Part shown: positions 40,682 through 49,840 of the stretch, one piece after another
How positions within the stretch are numbered: position 1 is the stretch's first letter
How the letters are laid out: the number at the start of each line of letters is the position of its first letter
NCBI GenBank assembly: GCA_965371445.1
Contig: CBDUYN010000030.1
Span: 5,422 to 69,421 of the forward strand
Length of the DNA stretch: 64,000 nucleotides
DNA from: DASWIG01 sp965371445
Lineage (GTDB): Bacteria; Acidobacteriota; Thermoanaerobaculia; Multivoradales; J023
Reading direction: 5' to 3'
Program-made: the position numbers and the translations under genes
The notes under the pieces: generated by a model
What the model was told of the DNA's origin: nothing
Database searches by the model: none
The model's input: only the letters and a program-made list of their open reading frames with translations

Positions 40682-41431
40682 TCACCGTCGACCCCGGCCG
40701 CGAAATCGTTGAAGGCGACGTAAGATGCGTCCGTAGTTGCCGCTCGACGAGTTGTTGTCGATCCACAGGATCGGGCGGTCGTCGGCCGTCCCGGTGTTAG
40801 CGCAGGCGGGGCTCGCCTTCGACCAGGAGCCGGGCGTCGCGGGGGTCGTCGAGGTCATGACCCCGATTCCCTGAGCGCCGCAGTCCGAGGTCAGCACGAC
40901 CGCGTACCAGATCATGCTCTTCGCGTCGTAGGCTACGGCCGGGCTTCCCATGTCGGCGGTGAAGACGTTCCCGAACGGGTCGGGGTCGAGGCGGGTGAAG
41001 TTGGCACCGCCGTCGGTCGAGACCGACATGCCGGAGAAGCTGTCGGGCAGACCCCGGGTGTCGTTGTAGACGACCACGATGTCGTCGCCTTCGCCCCAGG
41101 CCATGCTGCCGGCCTGGGTCACGGCCGGCACCAGGGTTGTCTCGTCGTCGCTGATCAGGTTGAGGTCCGAGCCACCGAGGCGCCGGATGGGGGCGACCGG
41201 CGCCAGGATCGGACTCTCGTAGAGGAGAGGCTGAGTGCGCTCGCCACGGCAGGCGGCGGCGAGGCCGGCGGCGGCCGGGTTCGCCTGCTTGTCGACGTGG
41301 AGCGTCATCAGGCGGTCGCAGTCGGCCCGCGGCAGGGTTGGTTGCGGCTTCTCGGCCGCCAGCGAGGACCCGGCGAAGAGAGTGCCCAGCAAGAGAGTGG
41401 AACGTCCGACACGAAGGATCTGATTGTACAT
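40682..41431 (-). CDS. N-terminal fragment of the same secreted protein
   Basis: 249 residues with a signal peptide (STLLLGTLFAGSSLAAE) and a sialidase/BNR-like start (VYNDTRGLPDSFSGMSVSTDGGANFTRLD). AGGAGGT lies five bases before the ATG. Coding agreement ends at WIDNNSSSGNYGRI; dropping one A at 40722-40723 would give GRIYVAFNDFAAGVDGDLKIVYLD and run straight into the fragment at 36562-40641. So one extra base splits a protein of about 1620 residues. It may be real decay or a sequencing error. Confidence 0.75.
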   Translation of the reverse strand: MYNQILRVGRSTLLLGTLFAGSSLAAEKPQPTLPRADCDRLMTLHVDKQANPAAAGLAAACRGERTQPLLYESPILAPVAPIRRLGGSDLNLISDDETTLVPAVTQAGSMAWGEGDDIVVVYNDTRGLPDSFSGMSVSTDGGANFTRLDPDPFGNVFTADMGSPAVAYDAKSMIWYAVVLTSDCGAQGIGVMTSTTPATPGSWSKASPACANTGTADDRPILWIDNNSSSGNYGRILRRLQRFRGRGRR

Positions 41432-41859
41432 CTCTACCTCCTGACGTCGAGGCTGCGCGTCGCTCCAAATCGGTCGCGGCCGCTGCCCGACGATCCGTTG
41501 ACAGTGGAGTCTGTCACAGATCCCTGCCCGGAACTGTGACGGATTTCACAGGCGAGCGCGATTCCAAGGGCTTCTAAGAGGGTGGTCCCTGGCATAGAGT
41601 CGGGAATTCACCACCGGGACCCCTTCTTATCCTGACGCTGGCGGCGGCTCGTTCCCGCGCCCCGGCGAGCCTAGCGCACGCTGGCGTCCTCTTCCTCGAC
41701 GAGAAGCCACCCTTGACCGGGACGCCGGCGGACGGCAAGCAGGATGACCTGACACCGGAGGGCTGACCCGGGCAGGATTTCGGGACGCCGGAGGTGCATG
41801 GCACCTCAAGAGGGGGGCTCGCCGAGCGCAGGATCGCGCCGTGAGCCTGGCGCTCGGAG
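41432..41859. other. Intergenic region with a possible ATPase-motif remnant
   Basis: No intact gene. In one rightward frame, 41668-41703 reads SLAHAGVLFLDE, which resembles the Walker B segment of ComM/YifB-type ATPases (SLAHxGVLFLDE). The match does not extend on either side, and the frame stops at 41766-41768. Treat it as a faint relic at best. A short AAGAGGGTGG run near 41576 echoes one end of the relic piece near 36.45 kb. Confidence 0.3.
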
Positions 41860-42714
41860 TCACGCTGCCTCTGTCGACTGCGTCTGGAATATGAGAACGG
41901 TCTTGCCGATTCTCACCTCATCTCCGGGCAACAGCTGGCAGAAGCGCACTTTTCGCCCGCTCAAGAAAGTACCATTTCGACTGTTGAGGTCGCGAATAAA
42001 GAACTCGTTCCCGATCATATCTATCTGAATGTGACGGCCTGAGACTGTAGGATCGTCGATCGTCAGATCGGGTCTCTCCGGACCCTCAAGGGCTCCTCGA
42101 CGGCCCACAACCGTTCGCACAGCGGCCAACGGCAGGCATTCTACCCCGTTAGACGCTCGTCCGAGGACGAGACAGGCCTCCATTTTATCCGAACGATCGA
42201 TTGATGGGTCAGGGATACTCTGTTGATCAAGAATCGGATCCGTTCCACTGGCACTCTCGCTGGAGCGATCAGAGGGTCCCTGCGACTCTGGCGTGGGGGC
42301 ATCCGCGGCCGCTTGAGCGAGACCGGCCGAAGCCTGTTCCTCGCCGACCGGATTCGTATCAAGGAGCTCGCCGCCGATGCCGCCAGGAGCGCCAGGCGCC
42401 ACGACGACCTCTGGTCGCTTCGGAGAACCCTTCGCCAGGATCTCAGCACCTTCCTCCGAATCTGAGCTCAGTAACGATTCGAATACAAGCCGAGGTTGAA
42501 AGATTGTCTCTTCACCGAACTGTGGCGCGCTACCAGCGGGATGGCCCCGCTTCTCCTTCACCGGCAATTCTGTCATTTGTCTGTCTTCCCCGGCATTCCG
42601 ATGTGGAGATAGCTCGGTCTGGCAAAAAGGGCAGGTCAGTTGAGCCTCGATCGAACCGTTTCCCAGCGGAGTCCAGCTGAACTCAGCGTTGCATACATTG
42701 CAGTAGGTCTTCAT
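41860..42714 (-). CDS. Zinc-ribbon and FHA domain protein
   Basis: 284 residues. The N-terminus is a zinc ribbon (CNVCNAEFSW...CPFCQTEL, two CxxC pairs). A polar, low-complexity linker runs from about 45 to 185. The C-terminus is a forkhead-associated domain: RTVVGRRG near 203, DPTVSGRHIQID near 225 and LNSRNGTFLSGRKV near 243, with the phosphothreonine-binding R, S, H and N residues present. FHA domains read phosphothreonine, so a Ser/Thr kinase partner is expected; only a kinase remnant is visible in the window. It is similar in plan to the broken gene at 44735-45807. Confidence 0.85.
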   Translation of the reverse strand: MKTYCNVCNAEFSWTPLGNGSIEAQLTCPFCQTELSPHRNAGEDRQMTELPVKEKRGHPAGSAPQFGEETIFQPRLVFESLLSSDSEEGAEILAKGSPKRPEVVVAPGAPGGIGGELLDTNPVGEEQASAGLAQAAADAPTPESQGPSDRSSESASGTDPILDQQSIPDPSIDRSDKMEACLVLGRASNGVECLPLAAVRTVVGRRGALEGPERPDLTIDDPTVSGRHIQIDMIGNEFFIRDLNSRNGTFLSGRKVRFCQLLPGDEVRIGKTVLIFQTQSTEAA

Positions 42715-43015
42715 GATTCCCTGCCTTTCCGAGGTCCTTCGGAGTCGGGCGTTTGGTGATCGCGGAGCCCTCTGCGGGCGCTCCTCCGTCGACTTCTTCA
42801 GGCTAACCGAGTCTAGAATGCTAATTCTGCGAAATCGAATACATGAGTGGAGTGCAAGAGATCACACTCTTTGTGTGGTACCTTTTACTCTTGCGCTGCG
42901 GGCCGCTAGGTCCGATGTCCGTCCCCTGACGACGAGCACGACGGGGACGGCGCCTGAGTGGCGGCGACGAGCACGTCGGATACGGCTCTCGCGTTGCAGC
43001 CGGTTTCATCGCGGC
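42715..43015. other. Intergenic, relatively A+T-rich
   Basis: No gene seen. 42815-42900 is more A+T-rich than its surroundings and lies upstream of the leftward FHA gene, so it may carry its promoter. I could not assign convincing boxes. A small CACAC...GTGTG inverted repeat lies near 42868-42882. Confidence 0.4.
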
Positions 43016-43384
43016 TCAAGAGATGTCAATCCACCCTTTTAATAGGTGTCTCGAAACTCTTACGGGAGGAACTGCCAGCGGCTCGGGGTGCCAGCCGTTT
43101 TCACCGTCCCAGTTGCCGACGACGGCGAAGAAGGCGGCCTCGGCCGTCGTCATGCCGAGGTGGTTGAGGAAGTCGACGTAGGCCGCCTCGGCGAGGGCGA
43201 GGCTTTTGAAAGGCGGGTTGAAGTCCTCGTCGACGAGGGTGTACATGTCGCCGAGACAGACGACGAAGTCGGCCCGCGCGTCACGAATGGCCGCCATCGC
43301 GGCGCGGAAGGTCCCCCCCAGCTCGGCGTGGAATGAGGGCGTGGCCGAGCACTCGGCGAGCAGGTGGGCGATATCGTCGGCACC
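43016..43384 (-). pseudogene. Metallophosphoesterase remnant
   Basis: The frame reads HLLAECSATPSFHAELGG, then DFVVCLGDMYTLVDEDFNPPF and FFAVVGNWDGENGWHPEP. LGDMY and GNWDGEN resemble the GD and GNHD/GNWD metal-site motifs of calcineurin-like phosphoesterases. Both ends are lost: a TGA precedes the similarity near 43385, and the frame runs off after GWHPEP. About 120 residues remain, too few for an intact enzyme. Confidence 0.5.
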
Positions 43385-43419
43385 TCAAGAGCAGCAGCCC
43401 CAGTCCGCTGCAGCTGCAA

Positions 43420-43655
43420 CCGTGGTCGCCGAGGACGGACGCGGAGCCTAGCCGCGCGCGGCGTTGAAGGACCGCCAGTTGCTGTCGCAGGACCAGGTTC
43501 TCGGCGACGAGGTAACCGCGCCTGCCGAGGGCTGATCGGCAAGTTCTGAGCAGCGAGAGTGCGAGTTCCAGCATTCCGCGACCATGCCTGGCGAACCGCC
43601 GCAAGGTCAAACCGAGCAGGTAGATCGGCTTTTTGACCAGGCACAGGTGTAACAC
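43420..43655 (-). mobile_element. Transposase/integrase N-terminal remnant
   Basis: The frame contains LVAENLVLRQQLAVLQRRAR, a segment I associate with the start of rve-family integrase/transposase proteins in which a coiled AENxxLRQQLAVLxRR stretch precedes the DDE core. No DDE core or terminal inverted repeats are visible, so only a scar remains. Its frame overlaps the phosphoesterase remnant, showing that the two were joined by rearrangement. Confidence 0.5.
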
Positions 43656-43714
43656 AGATCACACGCGAACGGTAACGCAGTTCGCAGCGCCGTGTCTGAT
43701 TCTCCTTCAGGCTG

Positions 43715-44623
43715 TTGATCGAGGCTCCAGTCTCGGACCGGCTGTCTGAGTGCCATTCGTCTGGAGCAGCCCGGAACGAAGTCTCGGAAGAACCAGACAC
43801 TCGAAGAAGCTTAGGTGAGCATCATGCGAAACAAGCTGCATCAGGTGGCTGCACGCCCACGACGACGAGCTTGTGCCTGAACGGTGGCCGCTTCCGGGTC
43901 GAAGTCGACTGGGTTCTGACCAGCGGAAGATCGGGTTCAGGCACCGCTCGGCCACTGACCGAAGATACAGGACTGTTCTGGTTCTTCGATGAGGACAACA
44001 TCGAGCTGGTCGTGAAGATCCTGGATGGTCGTAACTCCAACCATCATTTCTGGGTCTTTTACGGTGCCCTCAGCAACGTCGGGTACACGCTGAAGGTCAC
44101 CGATACCCGAACCGGACGGGTGAAGAGGTACCGTAATCCTCGGGGCCGCTTCGCGAGCCGGGGAGACACCGAGGCCTTTCCGGCTGTGCATTTCCCCGAC
44201 CCGCCAGATCCGCAACCCCCCCTATCCACGCCGCCGTACCTTGAGCGAGAGAGCGCCCCAGTGCCGAACGAGAGCAGCTCGTCGTGTCGCAGCAGCGCCT
44301 CAAACCTGTGCCTGAACGACAACCGTTTTCGGGTCGAGGTCGACTGGGTGCTCGCCGACGGCCGATCTGGACGCGGTATCGCCAAACCCTTGACTAACGA
44401 TACCGGATACTTCTGGTTCTTCAACCAGAGCAACGTGGAGTTGGTTGTGAAGGCGCTCGACGGACGCCCGGTCAACGGCAACTTCTGGATCTTCTACGGC
44501 GCCCTCTCCAATGTCGAGTACACGCTGAAGGTTACCGACACCCAAACCGGAAAGGTGAAGAGGTACCGGAATCCCCGGGGCCGCTTCGCGAGCCGAGGAG
44601 AAACCCGGGCCTTTCCCCCGTAG
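43715..44623 (+). CDS. Two-copy LCLN-RFRVEV-W module protein, possibly a C-terminal remnant
   Basis: 302 residues carrying two tandem copies of a module of about 100 residues: LCLNGGRFRVEVDW...GLFWFF...LVVKILDGRNSNHHFWVFYGALSNV...TLKVTDTRTGRVKRYRNPRG at about 50-150, and a second copy at 195-295. The first 45 residues show no signal peptide or domain, so the real protein may have been longer and this may be its surviving end. The same module closes the metalloprotease at 55326 and the pseudogene at 47307, which suggests a secreted, β-rich appendage. Its function is not known to me. Confidence 0.55.
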   Translation: MIEAPVSDRLSECHSSGAARNEVSEEPDTRRSLGEHHAKQAASGGCTPTTTSLCLNGGRFRVEVDWVLTSGRSGSGTARPLTEDTGLFWFFDEDNIELVVKILDGRNSNHHFWVFYGALSNVGYTLKVTDTRTGRVKRYRNPRGRFASRGDTEAFPAVHFPDPPDPQPPLSTPPYLERESAPVPNESSSSCRSSASNLCLNDNRFRVEVDWVLADGRSGRGIAKPLTNDTGYFWFFNQSNVELVVKALDGRPVNGNFWIFYGALSNVEYTLKVTDTQTGKVKRYRNPRGRFASRGETRAFPP

Positions 44624-44734
44624 GAGGTGGCAACGCGAGACGGCCCTTGGCGGGCCTCCCACTGTCATCCACGCCGCAGGCGTACACGCTGCGCTGCGAG
44701 CGCAGGCGTCGGGGTCAGCCTATCCCGTCTGCCG

Positions 44735-45463
44735 TTATTCCTCCCATTCCAGACGGAGCTGGTTCGAGCGACGCTTGAGCGTCACCTTCAACCGCCGGGT
44801 CTGCCCCGGCTCCAGCGCGCCCTGGATGCGGTCGACGGCGTCGACCTCCTCTGGCGGCTCGGTGATGCGGACCTCGATCGAACGCTTGCCGGAAACTACG
44901 GGAATCTTCGTCCGGACCTGCTGGCCTACGATCCGCTTGAAGACGCTCTTAGGGCCGGTGATCTTGGTGCCGGTGATCTCCTCCGACAAGACCCGCTTTC
45001 CGTCGATCCACACCGTCATCCAGGCGTGGCGCATCTTGTTCTGGTAGAGTAGCTCTACGGTGGCGTCCGGCGTCCTGGGCGCCGGCTTCCTGGGCGCCTC
45101 GGCCACCGTAGGCGCCTCGGCTGCCGTGGGCGCCGGCGGATCCGGAGTCGGTTCCGTCGTCGCCGATTCGCCCTCTTCGTTGGCCGCGGCCGCTGGCGGG
45201 TCGGGGGATCCGAGCTCTGGCGGCTCAAGCCCCAGGGTCAAGCCGGATCCGGGCTTGATCTGACCCGCCTGGATCGAGACCGTGGCGAGCGGTACGCCGA
45301 AACCGCCGATCCCCTCGAAGCTCAGGCCGTCCTCGGCGGCCCGGATGCGGATGGCCCGATCCGGAATCGACGCCCGCGGCAGCTCGAGGTGGCAGCCGCT
45401 GCGTCCGATGAGGAAGCTTCGCTCGCCGAGGTCGTACACGCTCCTCAGCTCGAGGTCCGGCCC
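44735..45463 (-). pseudogene. FHA-like/PA-rich protein, C-terminal part after frameshift
   Basis: This frame holds DLELRSVYDLGERSFLIGRSGCHLELPRASIPDRAIRIR, an FHA-like start, then LSFEGIGGFGVPLATVSIQAG, a Pro/Ala-rich linker (APTAAEAPTVAEAPRKPAPR) and a C-terminal segment, VELLYQNKMRHAWMTVWIDGKRVLSEEI, ending LRLEWEE. It continues the zinc-ribbon fragment at 45445-45807 after a one-base loss within GGCCC at 45459-45463. The open frame extends to 45712, but that upstream part is out of register with the zinc ribbon. Confidence 0.65.
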
Positions 45464-45807
45464 GTAGGCGAAACCTGGAGCGAGGTTGCCGCCGACGCCG
45501 GGACCGCCCCCCGGGCAGGCTCGGTAGGGCCCTCCGCCGACCGCTGGGATGTCGCCTCGGACGGCGAATCCAGGTCCGGCAGGGTGTAGAGATCCGACGC
45601 CGTCTTGAGATAGGGGGTCAGGTCGATGGGCGACTTGCGTGGCTGCCTGCGCAGCCTGGCCAGCAACCCCGAAGCCGGCAGCGGAATCCAGGGGGCGGCG
45701 CAGCCCGCGCACGACACGGACTTGCCCTTCAGGCTCTCGTGGAGAGATGCCGGTAGCTCATACTCTGCCTGGCACGACGGACAGCAAATTTTGAACGTGT
45801 CGCTCAT
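45445..45807 (-). pseudogene. Zinc-ribbon N-terminal part of the same gene
   Basis: Starts MSDTFKICCPSCQAEYELPASL and holds KSVSCAGCAAPW, two CxxC pairs of a zinc ribbon like those that begin MJ0042-type proteins. The frame ends at SPTGRTSS. One added base would read SPTGPDLELRSVYD and continue into the FHA-like part. The whole gene would be about 357 residues, with the same plan as the FHA gene at 41860. Confidence 0.65.
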
Positions 45808-46040
45808 GGCTCGGGTCCTGGAGGGCTCGGCAAGGCCGAGACCGACGGTGGACCCATTCAAGCACAGATCCCGGCTGTTGCAAACCCCTCCGACGTCCCT
45901 AATCCTCGCGCCGGGGGAAGCGGGACAAGCTTGCCCCTGGCCCGGGCCGTCGCGGTAGTGTAGAATGACCGGAAGTTCAGACCAGGTCCGCGCTGCGCGT
46001 ATCTGACTCCGAACCGACACCCCATCACGCAGGAGAGACC

Positions 46041-46724
46041 ATGAGCCGATATGGAGCCTTCAGGATGTTCCTCGCCTTCGCCGCCGCCGTCCCGTGGGCC
46101 TTTGCCATTCCCGCCGCCGCCGCGGATGACAAGCTGCGCCGGAAGGTGGCGCGCGCCCAGGAGGTCTACGAGGAGCTTTTTGGCGCCCGTGACGCCGATT
46201 TTCCGGAGCTGCTCCTCGACAAGGCGGAATGCGTCGCGGTCTTCCCCAAAGTGATCAAGGGGGCCCTCGTCTGGGGCGGCCGTCACGGCCGCGGCATCAT
46301 CAGCTGCAAGGGCAGCCATGGCTGGAGCGCGCCGGCCTTCTTCAAGATCAGCGGCGGCAGCTGGGGACTCCAGATCGGCGGCGAGTCCACCGACCTGATC
46401 CTCTTCTTCCTGACGGGAAAGAGTGTTCAATCGCTGCTCAAGAGCAAATTCACCCTCGGGGTCGACGCCAGCGTGGCGGCCGGACCCAAGGGCCGCAGCA
46501 TCGAGGCTTCGACGGATCTGTGGATGAACGCCGAAATCGTGTCCTACTCGCGTTCGAAGGGCCTTTTCGCCGGCATCGCCCTCGACGGCGTCCGCCTGGC
46601 GGCGGACCGGAAAGCCAACGCGAGCTACTACGGTGAGAACCTCGAGGCGAAGGAAATCCTCCTGGAGGGGAAGGTGGACCGGGTGCCGGCGGAGGCCCGG
46701 CGATTCATGAAGACGCTCCCTTGA
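46041..46724 (+). CDS. SYLF-domain (Ysc84/DUF500) lipid-binding protein, exported
   Basis: 227 residues with a signal peptide (MFLAFAAAVPWAFAIPAAAAD). The rest is a SYLF domain: CVAVFPKVIKGALVWGGRHGRGIISCK near 70-95, WSAPAFFKISGGSWGLQIGGESTDLILFFL near 100-130, and FTLGVDASVAAGPKGRS, ending with YSRSKGLFAGIALDG near 175. SYLF domains bind phosphoinositides in eukaryotes; the bacterial role is unclear. AGGAGAG precedes the ATG. It is divergent from the broken zinc-ribbon gene. Confidence 0.9.
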   Translation: MSRYGAFRMFLAFAAAVPWAFAIPAAAADDKLRRKVARAQEVYEELFGARDADFPELLLDKAECVAVFPKVIKGALVWGGRHGRGIISCKGSHGWSAPAFFKISGGSWGLQIGGESTDLILFFLTGKSVQSLLKSKFTLGVDASVAAGPKGRSIEASTDLWMNAEIVSYSRSKGLFAGIALDGVRLAADRKANASYYGENLEAKEILLEGKVDRVPAEARRFMKTLP

Positions 46725-46837
46725 GCCAGCCATTCCCCGGCGCCACGCCGAGCACACGGGAAAAGTCTTCGGGATTTTCATCGATTCCGTCCACCTGGTG
46801 GCGGACAGGGTAGCAGAGGCTGTTGTACGCTGAGACG

Positions 46838-47306
46838 GTGAAGACGAAAGCCGGTCTCCCGACAGAGCTCTTGCGCGACAAGGACGTCTCCGCGTTTCTC
46901 GAAGCCTGGTTCGAGATCACCCACCTCAAGCAGCTCTACCGTCAGGGCTGGTTGGGTCGGGGCGTCGGTGCCGAGCGTTGCGAGAGCGTCGCGGACCATT
47001 CGTTCGCCGTCGCGCTCCTCGTGCTCTTGCTGGCCGAGGCGTCGTTTCCCGGGCTCGACCGGGAGAAGCTCCTGCGGCTCGCGCTCCTCCACGACCTGGA
47101 CGAGATCCACGCCGGCGACTTGACGCCCGCCGACGGTGTCACCGCGCGGGAGAAGTCGGAGCGCGAACGGCGCTCGGTCGTCCGTACCCTGGGCAAGCTC
47201 CCCGGGGGCGCGGGCTACGTCGAGCTGTGGGAGGAGTACGAGCGGCAGACGACGCCGGAAGCGCGGCTCGTGCGCCAGGTGGACCGGCTGGAGATGGCAC
47301 TTCAAG
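46838..47306 (+). pseudogene. HD-domain phosphohydrolase (HDDC2/YfbR-like) with replaced C-terminus
   Basis: About 156 residues of an HD phosphohydrolase, probably a 5'-deoxynucleotidase type: VADHSFAVALLVLLL (first His), LLHDLDEIHAGDL (HD pair) and RQVDRLEMAL (final Asp). All metal ligands are present. After ALQA the frame runs into antisense sequence of the vWA/LCLN-module relic and ends at 47470, adding about 50 meaningless residues. The start is GTG 46838; a TTG at 46823 is possible. Activity could survive, because only the tail is lost. Confidence 0.7.
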
Positions 47307-48134
47307 CGGCCCGAAGGATTACGGTACCTCTTCACTCGGCCGGTTCGGGTATCCGTGACCTTCAGGGTGTACTCGACGTTGGTGAGGGCACTGTAGAAGA
47401 CCCAGAAATGACCGTTGGAGTTACGACCATCCAGGACCTTCACGACCAGCTCGACGTTACTCCTTGTTGAAGAACCAGAACAGTCCTGTATCTTCGGTCA
47501 GTGGCCGAGCGATGCCCGAGCCCGATTTTCCGCTGGTCAGCACCCAGTCTACTTCGACCCGGAAGCGGCCGCCGTTCAGGCACAAGCTCGTCGTCGTGGG
47601 CGTGCAGCGGCTACCTGCTCCGACGTCGAAGAACGGCGCGGGTGGAGTGGTGTCGGCGTCCTCCACTTGAGACAGAGAGCCACCGGAGGAGAAGGCAAGG
47701 GCCTCGAGCAGCCCTGTGTCGGGCGCTGGCGCCTTCCTCTGTCCGGCCAAGAGCGTGGAGCGCGCACGGCTTAGGGCATTCCAGAGCCGGACCTGAACGA
47801 CTCCCTGATCGATCAACTTGTCGAGCACGTTCCGCTGCCAAGAGCCCGGATCGAAGGGTGGAACGCTCGAGATGCTGTCGGGTCCCGAGCACTCACCTTG
47901 ACTGTTGTTTTCGATTCCGGCGCTGCTCACAGCGAGAATGCGATCGCCGTGCGACGAGTTGGGGAAGGCGTCGACGAGCGCATCGCTGGCCTCGCACAGA
48001 GAGTCGGCCAGCGGACTCGCCCCGCCACACCCCTCCGGATCCAGACTCGCAAGCTCGGCAAGGGCCGTGGCCTGGTCGCCGAATCCGCCGGTGAGATTAC
48101 TAGGGCCGTCTCCCGAGGAGGTCCAGACCGCCAC
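47307..48134 (-). pseudogene. vWA-domain protein with LCLN module, truncated and frameshifted
   Basis: From 48134 the frame reads MAVWTSSGDGPSNLTGGFGDQATAL, ASLDPEGCGGASPLADSLCEA and DRILAVSSAGIENNSQGECSGP, the second half of a von Willebrand A-type domain without its MIDAS strand. It ends in CTPTTTSLCLNGGRFRVEVDW. An extra G (forward C at 47462-47463) creates FFNKE-stop where FFNKSNVELV is expected; the module resumes in the next frame to NPSGR and stops at the HD junction. The module is about 90% identical to the first copy at 43.85-44.14 kb, in opposite orientation. Confidence 0.75.
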
Positions 48135-48372
48135 GGTCGGAGCGACCTGGACCTATCGGGTCGTCGAGCTGGGAGCGCGGCACCTGAATTTCTGGGGTCT
48201 CGGTATCGAGAGTTGCTTGCCGCACCTTCTCGAGGTAGACCCGCTGGAGAGTGCCGACTCCGGTACGTTTTTCTACGGACTGGGGTGGGAGGTCGGTGCC
48301 GGGTTCGAAAGCGGCGACTTCACCTTCACCCTGAACGGCGACTATCCGGCGTCAGCAACACGGGCGGAATCT
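48117..48372 (+). pseudogene. Coding-like relic of a secreted beta-sandwich domain
   Basis: The rightward frame reads TWTYRVVELGARHLNFWGLGI, then ESCLPHLLEVD and FESGDFTFTLNGDYPAS. The WTYxV...LGIxSC...FTFTLxGxYP pattern resembles an extracellular domain of secreted bacterial proteins in my experience. There is no start, signal peptide or continuation, and the frame runs on to 48534 into the next gene. Probably a leftover piece. Confidence 0.3.
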
Positions 48373-48508
48373 GAGCGCTTTCATGAGCGAAGGAGTGAAG
48401 ATGGGGCTCGGTGGCTCAAGGTTTCAGCGATCGACGTGTTGGCTCTTGGCGCTGGCGATCGCCGAATCCTGCAAGCACGAGCGGGGAAAAGCGGTATCAT
48501 GACCGCCG

Positions 48509-49840
48509 ATGGCAGCATCCCCCCTCCAACGTAGCCTGAGGCTCTATCACGCGGTCGCCCTCGTGGTCGGGACGATCCTCGGCGCCTCGATCTTCGTCCA
48601 ACCCTCGGAGGTCACGGGCCAGGTGCCGACGCTTTGGGGGACCGCGCTGGTCTGGCTGACGGCGGGTGTCGTCACGTTCCTCGGCGCCCTGGTCTGTGCC
48701 GAGCTCGCTTCGGCGCTGCCGCACGCCGGCGGGGTCTACGTCTACTTGAAGGAGGCCTTCTCTCCGGCTCTCGGCTTCCTCTGGGGCTGGGCCATGTTCT
48801 GGACCATGCACTCGGGCATCCTCGCCGCCATCGCGCTGGTCTTCGCCCGCTACCTGGGCTACTTCGTCGAGCTCGACGGCACCGGTACGAAGGCGGTGGC
48901 GGTGCTGGCGATCCTGTTCCTGACGGCAGTTAACGTCGCCGGGGTCCGGTGGGGGGGCACTTTGCAGACTTTCTTCACCGCGGGCAAGCTCGTCGCCGTG
49001 GTCGCGATCGTCTTCGTGGGATTTGTGTTCGGAGCTCGTCCCGACACCACGGACACCGCTCCGGTGGCTCTGCCCGAGGTTTCGGTGAGCGCCTTTCTGC
49101 TCGCCGTCTCTGCGGGGCTCTTCGCCTTCGGCGGCTGGCACATGGTGACCTACAGCGCCGAGGAGACCGTCGACGCCGAGCGTAGCATCCCCCGTGCCCT
49201 GATGGTCGGGGTGGCGATCGTCGTCGGCTGTTATCTGGCGCTCAACGCGGTCTACTTCTACGTCCTGCCTCTCGCGACGGTGGTCTCGTCGACCCGGGTG
49301 GCGGCCGACGCGGCCGACGCCGTCCTCGGCTTCGGCGGCGGTGCGGCGATGTCGGCGCTGGTGGCGTTTTCCGCTTTTGGGGCGCTCGCCGGCATCGTGC
49401 TGGCCGGTCCGCGGGTCTACTACGCGATGGCGCGCGACGGCCTTCTCTTCGACTACCTGGCGGCGGTCCACCCGCGCTTGCGCACACCACACCGGTCCCT
49501 CCTCCTCCAGGGCCTCTGGGCGTCGGTCCTGGTCATGACCGGAAGCTATCGGCTGCTCTTCCAGCGGGTGGTCTACACCGAGTGGATCTTCTTCGGCCTG
49601 ATGGCGATCGGCCTCCTCGTCCTGCGCCGCCGCTCGGGCTACGAGCGCCGCTACTCGATGTGGGGCTATCCGCTGACGCCGCTGCTTTTCGCCGCCGCGT
49701 CGTTCGCCGTCGTCGTGAACCATGTCGTGACGGATCCCCGCGAAAGCCTCAAGGGCCTGGGCTTCGTCGCGATCGGGTTGCCGGTCTACTACATCTGGTC
49801 GAGAAAGAACCTGTCGAAAGAAAAGGAGAAAGAGCCGTGA
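48509..49840 (+). CDS. APC-family amino acid permease
   Basis: 443 residues with about 12 hydrophobic segments. The first one, VALVVGTILGASIFVQPSEV, has the GxGIF-like substrate-binding break of APC transporters, and FAFGGWHMVTYSAEET near 208 is the typical helix 6 region. It should exchange or symport amino acids across the inner membrane. Its stop overlaps the next start (GTGA), so the amidohydrolase downstream is co-translated. Confidence 0.9.
   Translation: MAASPLQRSLRLYHAVALVVGTILGASIFVQPSEVTGQVPTLWGTALVWLTAGVVTFLGALVCAELASALPHAGGVYVYLKEAFSPALGFLWGWAMFWTMHSGILAAIALVFARYLGYFVELDGTGTKAVAVLAILFLTAVNVAGVRWGGTLQTFFTAGKLVAVVAIVFVGFVFGARPDTTDTAPVALPEVSVSAFLLAVSAGLFAFGGWHMVTYSAEETVDAERSIPRALMVGVAIVVGCYLALNAVYFYVLPLATVVSSTRVAADAADAVLGFGGGAAMSALVAFSAFGALAGIVLAGPRVYYAMARDGLLFDYLAAVHPRLRTPHRSLLLQGLWASVLVMTGSYRLLFQRVVYTEWIFFGLMAIGLLVLRRRSGYERRYSMWGYPLTPLLFAAASFAVVVNHVVTDPRESLKGLGFVAIGLPVYYIWSRKNLSKEKEKEP

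Noticed and set aside
45080..45130. Short tandem repeat GCGCCTCGGC...
   Set aside because: It encodes the Pro/Ala-rich linker of the broken zinc-ribbon/FHA gene, so ordinary low-complexity coding explains it.
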